This document shows positions 38,419-47,235 of a DNA stretch of 64,000 nucleotides, one piece after another. The DNA lies in the NCBI RefSeq assembly GCF_004137685.1, contig NZ_QYBB01000007.1:1-64000 (forward strand), read 5' to 3'. The stretch's first letter is position 1; each line of letters opens with the position of its first letter. Below the pieces are notes generated by a model. The model searched no databases. It was not told the DNA's origin and saw nothing but the letters and a program-made list of their open reading frames with translations. Made by a program: the position numbers and the translations under genes. Source of the DNA: Lichenibacterium minor. Lineage in GTDB: Bacteria; Pseudomonadota; Alphaproteobacteria; Rhizobiales; Beijerinckiaceae.

Positions 38419-40104
38419 TCACGCCGCCGGTGCCGCGGCCTTCGCCTTCCGCGGCTCCGCCGCCAAGGGGAACAGCAGCGTGAAGGTCGTGCCGACGCCC
38501 GGCTGGCTCGCCACCGTGGCGTCGCCGCCGATGCGCCTCATGAAGCCGTAGACCTGGGCGAGGCCGAGGCCCGTGCCGGTGTCCGCCTTGGTGGTGAAGA
38601 AGGGCTCGAACACCTTCTTCAGGTCGCCCGGCGCGATGCCGGTGCCGGTGTCGGCGACGCTGAGCGCGACCCCGCGCGCGCCGGCGTCGCGCGTGGTGAT
38701 CGTCACCCGGCCGCCACCCGGCATCGCTTGGCGGGCGTTGACGACGAGGTTCATCAGGGCGGCGTCGAACTGCGTCCCGTCCGCCTGGCACAGGGGCAGG
38801 TCCTCGCCCTTGTCGCAGGTGAGCGTCACGCCCGGCCCGGCGGCGTGGCGCAGCACGCCGTCGAGCCCGTCGAGCAGCGCGTTGATCGAGGTCGGGCGGA
38901 GCTGCAGGTCGTGGCGCTTCGAGAAGGCGAGGAGCTGGCCGATGAGCTTGTCGCTGCGCTCCAGCGCCTCCTCGGCGGCGCGCAGCACCGTTTCGTCCGG
39001 CCCGCGCCGGCGCACCAGCCGCAGCGTCGAGGTCATCACGGCGAGGAGGTTGCGGAAGTCGTGCGACACGCTGGCGGTCATCTGGCCCAGGGCTTCGAGC
39101 TTCTGCACCATCACGGCGCGGCTCCGCGCGCGGCGGCGCTCCTCCAGGTGGCGCACCCCCATCACCGCCAGCGCCCAGCCCAGGGCCTCGATGGCGACCG
39201 TGGCGGCCATCGAGGGGGCGGCGATGCGCCACCAGCGACCCCACAGGTCGGCGAGGTCGATGCCCACCGCGACGACGAGCGGGTAGGAGCCCGCCCGGTG
39301 GAAGGCGATCAACCGCTCGTCCGCCACGGTTCCGCGCGAGCGGAAGTTGCCCAGCGTCGAGGCGATGTCGAAGTTCGGCGCGGCGGCCAGCGGCGGTGCG
39401 TCGGGGGCGGGCGCGTCCCCGGTCGAGGCCAGCAGGATCGAGCCGTTGTCCTGGTACAGGTCGATGGAGCCGCGCCGTCCCAGGTCGAGGTTGCGGTAGA
39501 AGTCGGAAAAGTAGCGCGGCTCGACGCTCGCCACGATCATGCCGCCGAACTCGCCCGAAGGCGTCGACAGGCGGCGCATCACCGGGATGGCGCTGAGCCG
39601 GCCGGGGCTGCTGAACAATGGCTGGCCGACGAGGAACTTCAACGCCGGGTCGCGCCGGAACTCGGCGAAATAGGGGCGCGCCGACACATCCTCGACGATC
39701 TCGGTCACGGCGCCGGACGTTTCCGTCACCCGCCCCGCCAGGTCGACCACGTAGATGGCGTGGACGAAGTCGAGCTCGGCCACGCGCTGGGCCAGCAGCT
39801 TCTCGATCGCGGGCGCATGGTCGGGACGGGCCGCCGCGGCGTCGAGCACGGGTTCGAGCCCGCACAGCGTCAGGTCGACCGCCTGGAAGGTGCGGGTGGT
39901 CTGCTCCGCGAGCAGGAAGGCCAGCGTCCCCGAGCGCGACTGGGCGTCCTTGTACAGGTTCGACCAGTAGCCCCACAGCACGCCCGCCACCAGCAGGACG
40001 AGGAGCAGTGCCGCGGCCGCGGCGGCGCGATACACGACGTGCCGGGACCCGGCCCGGAGAATCCCGACGGCGGCGGCGGCCCGCTCCTTGAGATCGTATC
40101 GCAT
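38419..40104 (-). CDS. Membrane sensor histidine kinase with a Cache-like periplasmic domain
   Basis: The 561-residue kinase has a membrane helix at about residues 26-47, a periplasmic double-Cache-like domain (about 50-290; VDLTLCGLEPVL, YVVDLAGRVTETSG, ARPYFAEFRRDPALKFLVGQPLFS) and a second helix near 295-317. The cytoplasmic part carries the H-box SVSHDFRNLLAV, NLVVNARQAMPGGGRV, DTGTGIAPGDL and GTGLGLAQVYGFM. No receiver is attached. ATG 40104 is used; GTG 40119 would add five residues. The Cache domain suggests sensing of an organic acid or amino acid. Confidence 0.9.
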   Translation of the reverse strand: MRYDLKERAAAAVGILRAGSRHVVYRAAAAAALLLVLLVAGVLWGYWSNLYKDAQSRSGTLAFLLAEQTTRTFQAVDLTLCGLEPVLDAAAARPDHAPAIEKLLAQRVAELDFVHAIYVVDLAGRVTETSGAVTEIVEDVSARPYFAEFRRDPALKFLVGQPLFSSPGRLSAIPVMRRLSTPSGEFGGMIVASVEPRYFSDFYRNLDLGRRGSIDLYQDNGSILLASTGDAPAPDAPPLAAAPNFDIASTLGNFRSRGTVADERLIAFHRAGSYPLVVAVGIDLADLWGRWWRIAAPSMAATVAIEALGWALAVMGVRHLEERRRARSRAVMVQKLEALGQMTASVSHDFRNLLAVMTSTLRLVRRRGPDETVLRAAEEALERSDKLIGQLLAFSKRHDLQLRPTSINALLDGLDGVLRHAAGPGVTLTCDKGEDLPLCQADGTQFDAALMNLVVNARQAMPGGGRVTITTRDAGARGVALSVADTGTGIAPGDLKKVFEPFFTTKADTGTGLGLAQVYGFMRRIGGDATVASQPGVGTTFTLLFPLAAEPRKAKAAAPAA

Positions 40105-40346
40105 GGCGTCAGCGTGCACCGGGCCAGGACCGGGCCCATCGCGATGCTACCGGGACAGGGAACACCGATCCACCTCGAATTCCACCGCGGCGCGTCCGGG
40201 GCGACGGCGAAATCGTCGCGGGCCGTCGCACCCTGGTGGCGCAGCCTGGCGAGGCAGCGTGGCCGATGTGGGGCGCGGCCGTGTCCCACCCCGAACGGCA
40301 TCCCCGTCGCCTCGCGCCAGGCCCTTCCGGACCGGACGGCCGGGCG

Positions 40347-41435
40347 TCAGGCGGCGGTGACCCGCACCCGGTGCCAGGCGGCGCTGAGGTAGCCCTTGAA
40401 GTTCCAGGTGTCGTCGGGGAGGGCGGGCTGGGTTTGGCCGGCTGCGTCCCAGGCGCGCACGCAGAGCTCGTGCTCGCCCGCCGGCAGGTCGAGCGTCGCC
40501 CGCCAGAAGCTCCAGGACCAGGGGGACCCGTCGTGCTCCTCGATCTCGGCCTGGGTCCAGTTCCGCCCGCCGTCGCCCGACACGTCCACGCGCACGACGG
40601 CGCGGCCGCTGGCCGCCGCCCAGCCGCCGACCGCGACGCCCCCGGCCGCGAGCGCCGCACCTGGCGCCGGCACGCAGATGGCGGAGTTCACCGGCATCTC
40701 GTCGATGGTGAAGCCGCGCGACAGGTCCTCGGTGTCCGGCCGCATGTCGGGCGGGAACAGCTTGTAGTCCTTGGCCTGCTGGAAGGCGTCCGACGGGCGG
40801 TCCTGCACCGTGATGCTGCCGAGCCACTTCGGGCTGCGCACCCCGGCGTAGCCCGGCACGACGATCCGCAGCGGGAAGCCGTGTTCGGGCGTCAGCGGTT
40901 CGCCGTCCATCGCCCAGGCGACGAGCACGTCGGGGTGCATCGCCTTGCTGAGCGGGATCGACACGCCGAAGCGCGCGGGGCCGTCCGGGGTTTCCGCCAC
41001 GTCGCGCGATTCGAAGGCGACGTGCAGCCCGTCGCCGTCCCGGCAGCCGGCGGCGCGCAGCACGTCGGCCAGGCGCGCGCCGGTCCATTCGGCGTGGCCG
41101 ATGGCACCCGCCGCCCAGGGATCGCCCGACACGGGCCGCACGGCGCGCATGTCGGCGCGGCGGTTGCCGGCGCATTGCATGACGGACCGCACCCGGTGCG
41201 GCGCGAAGCGGGCGGCGAGCTCCGCCGCGTCGGCGTCGAACGGCGTCGCCGCGAGGCCCCCGACCGACACGCGGTGCGTCGCGTCGAGCGCCGGGATGTC
41301 GCCGTGGCAGCGGACGTAGAGCAGCGCCTGCGGGGTGATGAACGAGGCGCGCAGCCGGTCGAGCGGCGGCTCGGCGTTGAAGGGCGCGCGCCCATGGACG
41401 ATGAGGTCGTCCGACTTGCCGAACAGATGGAGCAT
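40347..41435 (-). CDS. Sulfite oxidase-family molybdenum enzyme
   Basis: The 362-residue protein has the Oxidored_molyb domain at about residues 20-230 and the Mo-co dimerisation domain at about 245-360. The molybdenum-binding cysteine is in RSVMQCAGNRRADM. HAEWTGARLADVL, GFPLRIVVPGYAGVRSPKWL and the C-terminal GGRNWTQAEI also match. No signal peptide, haem domain or Tat motif is present, so it resembles cytoplasmic, assimilatory or plant-type sulfite oxidases, but the substrate may be another oxyanion or sulfoxide. It is transcribed in the same direction as the upstream LysR gene. Confidence 0.88.
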   Translation of the reverse strand: MLHLFGKSDDLIVHGRAPFNAEPPLDRLRASFITPQALLYVRCHGDIPALDATHRVSVGGLAATPFDADAAELAARFAPHRVRSVMQCAGNRRADMRAVRPVSGDPWAAGAIGHAEWTGARLADVLRAAGCRDGDGLHVAFESRDVAETPDGPARFGVSIPLSKAMHPDVLVAWAMDGEPLTPEHGFPLRIVVPGYAGVRSPKWLGSITVQDRPSDAFQQAKDYKLFPPDMRPDTEDLSRGFTIDEMPVNSAICVPAPGAALAAGGVAVGGWAAASGRAVVRVDVSGDGGRNWTQAEIEEHDGSPWSWSFWRATLDLPAGEHELCVRAWDAAGQTQPALPDDTWNFKGYLSAAWHRVRVTAA

Positions 41436-41547
41436 CGCGGGCCTTCCCGGTCTGGTTCCGCCGCGTGGACCGCGGCCGCGCGGGAACGATCGCCCCGCCC
41501 CCCGCGATGTGGGGCGCCGCCGCCGCGGCGTCCAACCCGCCCGGCGC

Positions 41548-42417
41548 TCAGCCCTTCGTCAGCGCCAGCAGCGCGTCGGCGGCGCGGCTGCCGTAGCGCC
41601 CGGCGTGGCGGATGGCGGTGAAGTCGCGCTCGGGCAGCGGGAAGGCGACGCGCACCAGCAGCCCGGCTTCGAGGCTCGGCGCCGCCACCGAGGCCGACAG
41701 GGCCGTCGCCCCGAGGCCGGCCTCGACGGCGCCGCGCACCGCCTCGTTCGACGGCAGCTCCAGCGCCACGCGCAGCGGCGCCGCGCCCGGCGGCAACGCC
41801 GCCTCGAAGGCCGAGCGCGTGCCCGAGCCCGGCTCCCGCAGCACCCATTCGGTGTCGCGGGCGTCGGGCGGGGCGGCGTCGGTCCTCCCCGCCCAGGGAT
41901 GGTCCGGCGCCACGACCACGATGAGCTGGTCGCGCGCCACGACCTCGCCCGCCAGGGCCGGATCGGCATGGGCGCCCTCGACGAAGCCGAGGGCGGCGGT
42001 GCCGGCCAGCACGGCCGCCACCACCTCGGCGGTGTTGCCGATGCCGAGGCGGAGGGCGACGCCCGGGTGCAGAGCGCGGAACGCCGCGAGGTGGCGCGGC
42101 AGCCAATAGCCCGCGATGGTCTGGCTCGCCATCACGCTCAGCGTGCCGCGCTTCAGCCCGCCGAGTTCGCTCAGCGCCAGCTCGGCCGCGGCGGCCCGCG
42201 CCAGCACGGCGCGGGCTTCCCCCAGGAACACGGCGCCGGCATCCGTCAGCGCGATGCCGCGGCCGACGCGGTGGAACAGCTTCGCCCCGTGCCGCTCTTC
42301 CAGCCCCGACACGGCCGCCGACACGGCCGATTGCGCGAGGTGCAGCGCTTCGGCGGCCCGCGTGACGTGTTCCCGCTCGGCCACGGCGACGAAGATGCGG
42401 AGCTGTTCGAGGGTCAT
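41548..42417 (-). CDS. LysR-family transcriptional regulator
   Basis: The 289-residue regulator starts MTLEQLRIFVAVAEREHVTRA, the LysR winged helix-turn-helix, and continues with AAEALHLAQSAVSAAVSGLE. The effector domain runs from about residue 90 (RGTLSVMASQTIAGYWLP). It is divergent from the exported hydrolase (111-bp gap) and 112 bp upstream of the sulfite oxidase-like gene on its own strand, so either may be its target. The family resemblance is closest to CysB/CbbR-like regulators with anion or organic acid effectors. Confidence 0.9.
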   Translation of the reverse strand: MTLEQLRIFVAVAEREHVTRAAEALHLAQSAVSAAVSGLEERHGAKLFHRVGRGIALTDAGAVFLGEARAVLARAAAAELALSELGGLKRGTLSVMASQTIAGYWLPRHLAAFRALHPGVALRLGIGNTAEVVAAVLAGTAALGFVEGAHADPALAGEVVARDQLIVVVAPDHPWAGRTDAAPPDARDTEWVLREPGSGTRSAFEAALPPGAAPLRVALELPSNEAVRGAVEAGLGATALSASVAAPSLEAGLLVRVAFPLPERDFTAIRHAGRYGSRAADALLALTKG

Positions 42418-42528
42418 GGCGGAAAGTGTAGGGCCCGGCGGGAGCCCGGGAAAGGACGGGCGCGTTGGCGATCCCGCCGGGCCGGCGACGGACGCGACGG
42501 ACGCGGCGCCGAAGGCCCAGGGGGAACC

Positions 42529-43587
42529 ATGACCATGCAACCGTTTCGCACCGCCGCGCTGTCCATCGCGGCCCTCGTCGGCCTGTCGCTCCCCGTCCTC
42601 GCCGCCGACGGCTTGGCGCCGCGCGACGAGCCCGCCAAGACGCTTCCCGTGCCCGACACCGTCAGCCCCGAGCTGCAGGCCGTCATCGCCCAGCCGCTGC
42701 ACGACGGTTGGAACACCCCGCCCACCACGCCCGACGGGTGGCGCGACCTCGCCGCCAAGCTCGAAGCCGGGCTCGGGCCGCAGGTCGCCCCGATGGCGGA
42801 GCGGCTGCGCGTCGACATCCGCCCCGACACGATCGACGGCGTGAAGGTGTACCGCGTCACCCCGCGCGACCTGCCGCCGGCCAACGCGCATCGGCTGCTG
42901 GTCCACGTCCACGGCGGCTGCTACGTGCTGAACCCGCGTCTCGCCGCGCTGCCCGAAGCCGTGATGATGGCCGGCATCGCCCGCATGCCGGTGATCGCCG
43001 TCGACTACCGCATGCCGCCCGAGGCCTACTTCCCGGCGGCGCTGGACGACGCCGAAACGGTCTACAAGGCCGCCATCGCGACCGTGCCGCCCGCGAACGT
43101 CGGGGTGTTCGGCAGCTCCGCCGGCGGGGCGCTGACCCTCGAAACGGTGCTGCGGGCGAAGCGGGACGCGCTGCCGATGCCGGGCGCCATCGCGCCGGGC
43201 ACGCCCATGTCGGACGCGACGAAGCGCGGCGATTCGTTCCGCACCAATGCGCTCGTCGACAACGTGCTGGTGTCGCCCGACGGTTTCTGCCACGCCGCGA
43301 CGCTGTTCTACGCGCAGGGGCACGACCTCGCCGACCCGATGCTGTCGCCGGTCTACGGGGACCTGCACGGCTTCCCGCCCACGATGCTGACGACGGGCAC
43401 GCGCGACCTGCTGCTCAGCAACACGGTGCGGGTGCAGCAGAAGCTGCACGAGGCCGGCGTGGAAGCCGACCTGCAGGTGTTCGAGGGCATGGCGCATGCC
43501 CAGTTCTACCGGGACGACCGCATCCCCGAGGACCGGCTGGCCTTCGAGCAGCTCGCCGGCTTCTTCGATCGGCACCTCGGGCGGTGA
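42529..43587 (+). CDS. Exported alpha/beta hydrolase, hormone-sensitive lipase type
   Basis: The 352-residue protein has a signal peptide (AALSIAALVGLSLPVLAAD) and an alpha/beta hydrolase fold of the HSL family. The oxyanion-hole motif is HVHGGCYVLNP, the nucleophile elbow GSSAGGALT, the acid probably Asp in TTGTRDLLLS, and the histidine GMAHAQFY. It should hydrolyse short-chain esters in the periplasm. A Shine-Dalgarno-like GGGGAA precedes the ATG. The divergent LysR gene is a candidate regulator. Confidence 0.9.
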   Translation: MTMQPFRTAALSIAALVGLSLPVLAADGLAPRDEPAKTLPVPDTVSPELQAVIAQPLHDGWNTPPTTPDGWRDLAAKLEAGLGPQVAPMAERLRVDIRPDTIDGVKVYRVTPRDLPPANAHRLLVHVHGGCYVLNPRLAALPEAVMMAGIARMPVIAVDYRMPPEAYFPAALDDAETVYKAAIATVPPANVGVFGSSAGGALTLETVLRAKRDALPMPGAIAPGTPMSDATKRGDSFRTNALVDNVLVSPDGFCHAATLFYAQGHDLADPMLSPVYGDLHGFPPTMLTTGTRDLLLSNTVRVQQKLHEAGVEADLQVFEGMAHAQFYRDDRIPEDRLAFEQLAGFFDRHLGR

Positions 43588-43704
43588 CGCCGCGCCGGCG
43601 GGCTCCCGACGCCGGCCGCGGCGTTTTCCGGCGCGGACCGACGGCCGTGCACTGGACGCGCGGGTGCCGCCCGTGGTGATCTCCGGCCGCGTCAGGAGCC
43701 CCGC

Positions 43705-44310
43705 ATGCGCCACCGCCGAACCTCGATCGCCCGTCCCGCGCTCGCCATAGCCCTCGCGCTGGCGTCGGCGCCGCTCGCCGGCTGCGCCGAGATGCACCGC
43801 GGCGTCGAGGCCGTCGGCCGGGTCGGATCCGCGGCGGCTCCCGCCGCGGAGGCGGATGCGGCGCCCTTGTCCCGCCCCGGCATCCGGACGGTGCGGCCCC
43901 GCGGCGCCGCGCGGGCGCCGGCCGTCGACGCCGCGGAAGCGCCGGCCGCCGCCGTCCCGACCGTCCTGGCCTCGGCGGTGCCCTCGCCGCGCCAGATCTT
44001 CGACTTCCACCCCGCCGGGGCCCGCCCCGACAGCTGGCGCCAACCCTTCGTCATCGACACGAACGACGGCCCGCTCGCCGCCGACGTGCGCCGCTCAGCG
44101 GCGGAGCTGAGGGCGTTCCTGGCCGCCAGGAAGGACGGCGACGCCCGGACCGCCCCCGCGGCGGCCGGCAAGGTCGACGGCATCCGCACCGGCACGGCCC
44201 GGAAGATCTGCGGCGAGATGGACGTCGCCGCCGGCAAGCCCGGCTGCGGCGTGCCCCGGCCGCGGGCTGCGACCGCGGCCGCGACGCCGGGCGCTCCCGC
44301 GGTGCCGTGA
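43705..44310 (+). CDS. Hypothetical lipoprotein, alanine-rich
   Basis: The 201-residue product has a basic start, a hydrophobic stretch and the lipobox LAGC (cysteine at about residue 28), followed by a low-complexity alanine, proline and arginine-rich region. A more ordered part follows (PSPRQIFDFHPAGARPDSWRQ and ICGEMDVAAGKPGCG). No family is recognised. It converges on the MmgE/PrpD gene across a perfect hairpin. Confidence 0.7.
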   Translation: MRHRRTSIARPALAIALALASAPLAGCAEMHRGVEAVGRVGSAAAPAAEADAAPLSRPGIRTVRPRGAARAPAVDAAEAPAAAVPTVLASAVPSPRQIFDFHPAGARPDSWRQPFVIDTNDGPLAADVRRSAAELRAFLAARKDGDARTAPAAAGKVDGIRTGTARKICGEMDVAAGKPGCGVPRPRAATAAATPGAPAVP

Positions 44311-44333
44311 CGCCCAGGGGTCATCCCTGGGCG
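44311..44333. terminator. Bidirectional hairpin between convergent genes
   Basis: CGCCCAGGG (44311-44319) and CCCTGGGCG (44325-44333) form a perfect 9-bp stem with the five-base loop GTCAT, directly after the lipoprotein stop and 12 bp from the stop of the facing MmgE/PrpD gene. There is no T-run on either side, so termination would rely on the stem or on Rho. Confidence 0.6.
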
Positions 44334-44345
44334 CCCGCCGGAGGC

Positions 44346-45845
44346 TCAAGCCAGGGCGGCGGCGGCCCGGCCGATCTCGCCGACGTCCTTCAGGTCCCAC
44401 ACGCCCCAGCACAGGTCGAGGAGGCGCTTGGCGCGGTCCGGCGGCAGGATGCCGTCGCACAGGTCGGTGAACTTGCCAGCGAGTTGGGCGTCCGTCATCG
44501 GGTTCGCCTGGCTGCCCACCGCGTGCTCGATGAACTTGTGCAGCACGCGCCCGTCCTTCAGCGTCACGGTCATGTCGACCTGGTCCGCCTTGATGGCGGG
44601 GTCGATCTCCGCCGTCACGGTCTTGCGCACCGCCACGACCTGCGGGTCCGTCACGGCGGCGTCGGTGAAGGCCTTCTCGCCGCCGTGGCCCGTCACCAGC
44701 GCCACCGCGACCGCGTGATAGATGGAGAACTTGCCTTCCAGCCCCGCCTTGGGGTCCGTCTTGCCCATCAGGTTCAGCACCAGCGGGTGGACCTTGAGGT
44801 CGACCGACTTGATCTGGTCGGGCTGGATATGGTCCGCGTCCCGGAGCTGGATGGCGGCGTCGATGGCGGGATGGCTGACGATGCCGGCGGCGAAGGGCTT
44901 GTAGGTGTTCAGCGCGATCTCGTAGCGGGTGCCGAGCCCTTCCGTCACCTCCGACCAGTCGTGGCGGGTGCTCATCGCCTGGCCCCAGCCGTCGAAGCCC
45001 TCGATGGCGACCTCGGACGCCGTGAAGCCCTGCTCGGCCAGCAGCGCCGACACCATGCCGTTCTGCGCCGCGCGGCCGGGGTGGAAGCTCTTGGTGTCCG
45101 AGCCGAACTGCACCTTCAGCCCGACCGGTTGCGAGGCGGCGAGGCCGATCGCCCAGGTCATGCGGCGCTCGTCCAGCCCGAGCGCGCGCCCGGTCGCGGC
45201 CGCCGAGCCGAACACGCCCGTGGTGCCGGTGATGTGCCAGCCCTTGGCGTAGTGCTCGGGGAACACCGAATTGCCCAGGCGCAGCTCGACCTCGCAGCCG
45301 ATCACCAGGGCGTTCATGGCGTCGGCCCCCGACAGGGGCCGGTATTGCGACCATGCCGTCAGCGCCGAAGCGACGGGGCCGGCGGGGTGGATGATGGTCC
45401 GGAGGTGCGTGTCGTCGAAGTCGAGCACGTGGGACGAGATCCCGTTGACCAGCGCGGCGTGCAGCGCGTCCATCCGCTCGGCGCGGCCGAACAGGTTCGC
45501 CTGCGCGGGGCCGGAAAAGGGGAGCAGCGCCTTCACGGCGTGGTTCGGCGCGCCCTGGCGCGAGCCGCCGACCGCGACGCCGACCCAGTTCAGCAGCGTG
45601 CGCGCCGCCTCGTGGCGGACGTTCGGAGGGATGTCGGACGCGGGCGCGGTCGCGGCATAGCGGGCGAGGATATGGGTGACGGGCTCCGGCGGCGGGCCCT
45701 TCGGCGCCGCGCCGGGCGGCGGGGCGGCGGCGGGCTTGGCGTCCGGCGCGGGGCCGGTCTGGGCGACGGCCGTGCCGCCCGTCAGGGCCGCGGCGGCCGC
45801 GGCGGCGGAGTTGCGCAACAGGGTGCGGCGTTGGATCGGCGCCAT
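44346..45845 (-). CDS. MmgE/PrpD-family protein with Tat signal
   Basis: The 499-residue protein starts with a twin-arginine signal (IQRRTLLRNSAAAAAAALTGG) and a proline-rich linker. The body matches the MmgE/PrpD family (PF03972): ARTLLNWVGVAVGGSRQGAPNHAV, HVLDFDDTHLRTIIHPAGPV, GCEVELRLGNSVFPEHYAKGWHITGTTGVFG and ALNTYKPFAAGIVSHPAIDAA. Cytoplasmic members are 2-methylcitrate or cis-aconitate dehydratases and decarboxylases, and an exported member is less usual. The substrate is unknown. No methylcitrate cycle genes adjoin it. Confidence 0.88.
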   Translation of the reverse strand: MAPIQRRTLLRNSAAAAAAALTGGTAVAQTGPAPDAKPAAAPPPGAAPKGPPPEPVTHILARYAATAPASDIPPNVRHEAARTLLNWVGVAVGGSRQGAPNHAVKALLPFSGPAQANLFGRAERMDALHAALVNGISSHVLDFDDTHLRTIIHPAGPVASALTAWSQYRPLSGADAMNALVIGCEVELRLGNSVFPEHYAKGWHITGTTGVFGSAAATGRALGLDERRMTWAIGLAASQPVGLKVQFGSDTKSFHPGRAAQNGMVSALLAEQGFTASEVAIEGFDGWGQAMSTRHDWSEVTEGLGTRYEIALNTYKPFAAGIVSHPAIDAAIQLRDADHIQPDQIKSVDLKVHPLVLNLMGKTDPKAGLEGKFSIYHAVAVALVTGHGGEKAFTDAAVTDPQVVAVRKTVTAEIDPAIKADQVDMTVTLKDGRVLHKFIEHAVGSQANPMTDAQLAGKFTDLCDGILPPDRAKRLLDLCWGVWDLKDVGEIGRAAAALA

Positions 45846-45988
45846 GGGTTCGTCCTCCCTCGTGAATCGGCAGGCTCCCTGTGGGGCCTTGCATGCACGA
45901 CGGCGGTCAACGCGCGAAACGGAACATCGGTCGCGCGGACCGGGGCGGGGCCGGATCGCGCTTCGAACGCCCGAGCCCGTGAGCGGCG

Positions 45989-46486
45989 TCACGGGACCGG
46001 CCGCTTCCAGAACCGCCACCCCGCCATGACGCTCACGGACACGCGGCCGAACCCGAGCCGCACCCACCGCCGCCACTGCATGTCGACGGGGGCCCCGCTC
46101 CCCCTGTCGTAGCGCAGGCGGCACTGGCGCGGCTCGGCCCGCCCCTCCATCACCCGGCCGATCTCGACGGTGCCGGGGCGGTGGCCGAGCTTCCACTGCC
46201 CGACGCGGAACGTGCCGTCCGACCCGAGCGTGAAGCCGCCTTTCTCCGCGCCGCCGCCCGCCGAAGCGGTGTGGCCGGTGTCGGTCAGCGCTTCGGCGAC
46301 GCCGCCCGGCGCCGACCACGACGCCCCCAACTGCACCGCGCTGGGCCTGGGGGTGAGGGGCAGCAGGGCGACGAGGCGGCGCGCCAGGGCGCCCGAAAAG
46401 GTGTCGCCGTCACCCGCGATCTCGTCCGCGATGGCGTTGAGTTCCAGGCGGGTCGACAGCGAGATGCCGGGGGCGGGTGGGGGCAT
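45989..46486 (-). CDS. Hypothetical protein
   Basis: The 165-residue product from the ATG at 46486 begins PPPAPGISLSTRLELNAIADEIAGDGDTF and has a helical N-terminus, then a glycine-rich loop (GHTASAGGGAEKGGFTLGSDGTFRVGQWKLG) and a basic C-terminus with VDMQWRRWVRLGFGRVSVSV. No family is recognised. Upstream residues in the longer frame are not conserved-looking. It sits alone between the MmgE/PrpD and GFA genes. Confidence 0.55.
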   Translation of the reverse strand: MPPPAPGISLSTRLELNAIADEIAGDGDTFSGALARRLVALLPLTPRPSAVQLGASWSAPGGVAEALTDTGHTASAGGGAEKGGFTLGSDGTFRVGQWKLGHRPGTVEIGRVMEGRAEPRQCRLRYDRGSGAPVDMQWRRWVRLGFGRVSVSVMAGWRFWKRPVP

Positions 46487-46567
46487 GGCGTGGTCTCGCG
46501 TTCCGCGCCCGTCCCGGTGACGGGTGGAGGTCGGGCAGGGCGCATATGGGGTCACGGGGCACTGCCG

Positions 46568-46936
46568 TCAGGCGCCCTCGCGCATGCCCCCGGTGAAGAT
46601 GTGACGGCCGAAGACGAGGCCCGACGGGTCGTCGAGGCTGCCGGCCGACACGGAAACCCGATCGCCGCCGAGCCGCCGCCAGAACAGCTGAGACCCGCAG
46701 GCGGAGCAGAAGCCGCGCTCGGCGACGGGAGACGAGCGGAACCAGCGCAGCTTGCGGCCCTCGATCGCGAGGTCGTCCGGTGCGCAAGCCGTGTAGGCGC
46801 CCACGCTCGTGGCTGAGCGAGCGCACATGGCGCAGTGGCAGATCGAGACAGGGTGCAACGGCCCGCGGACTGCGAAGCGGACCGCGCCGCACAGGCAACT
46901 GCCCGTCGCCGTCGTCTCCTCGTTCGTCGTCGTCAT
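46568..46936 (-). CDS. GFA-family zinc-binding protein
   Basis: The 122-residue protein belongs to the GFA/CENP-V family (PF04828). The zinc ligands are the cysteines of GSCLCGAVRF, CHCAMCARS and GFCSACGSQLFWR. Some members are called glutathione-dependent formaldehyde-activating enzymes, though that activity is disputed. It is divergent from the DUF1127-ArsR operon, and a palindrome and promoter lie between them. The ATG at 46936 fits the family length. Confidence 0.9.
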   Translation of the reverse strand: MTTTNEETTATGSCLCGAVRFAVRGPLHPVSICHCAMCARSATSVGAYTACAPDDLAIEGRKLRWFRSSPVAERGFCSACGSQLFWRRLGGDRVSVSAGSLDDPSGLVFGRHIFTGGMREGA

Positions 46937-46953
46937 ATTCCGTTCCCCATCCC

Positions 46954-46983
46954 TTGACGCTGCCTCATATAACGACATATCTA
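46954..46983 (+). promoter_or_regulatory. Predicted promoter of the DUF1127-ArsR operon
   Basis: TTGACG at 46954-46959 is followed after 18 bases by TATCTA at 46978-46983. The -10 element lies inside the palindrome described next, so a repressor bound there would block transcription. Confidence 0.5.
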
Positions 46984-46993
46984 GTTATGTCGT
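46972..46993. promoter_or_regulatory. ArsR-type operator palindrome
   Basis: The 22-bp site has perfect 8-bp arms, ACGACATA (46972-46979) and TATGTCGT (46986-46993), around six bases. Its size and AT-rich arms are like ArsR/SmtB operators. It lies between the divergent GFA gene (start 46936) and the DUF1127-ArsR operon (start 47017) and overlaps the predicted -10 element. Confidence 0.65.
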
Positions 46994-47016
46994 CAAGTGT
47001 GGGCAGGAGCAGGGCC

Positions 47017-47235
47017 ATGTGGGACGCACTGGTGCTTTGCCGCGACGCCGCTGAGGTCGCCTGGGCTCGCCGCCGCGTTTCAGCCGAGCTGGAAGCCTTG
47101 AGCGACCGATATCTCGCCGATATGGGTCTGGAGCGGTGGGACATCCCCGCCCACGTGCGCTCCGTCCTGCCCTGGCCGGCATCGCCTGTCCGGCCGCAAC
47201 CTCGCTACCGGCCGTCGTTGCGGGGGTGCGGCTGA
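47017..47235 (+). CDS. DUF1127 small protein
   Basis: The 72-residue product contains the DUF1127 core ARRRVSAELEALSDRYLADMGLERWDI. Small arginine-rich DUF1127 proteins bind RNA or regulate phosphate, C1 and stress metabolism in alphaproteobacteria. The ATG at 47017 has GGAG eight bases upstream. An ATG at 46987 is in frame but lies within the operator palindrome. The stop overlaps the ArsR start (TGATG), so the two proteins are made together. Confidence 0.82.
   Translation: MWDALVLCRDAAEVAWARRRVSAELEALSDRYLADMGLERWDIPAHVRSVLPWPASPVRPQPRYRPSLRGCG

Noticed and set aside
42525..42546. GGAAC followed by CGTT at the start of the exported hydrolase gene.
   Set aside because: The spacing is 14 bases instead of 16-17 and the site overlaps the start codon.
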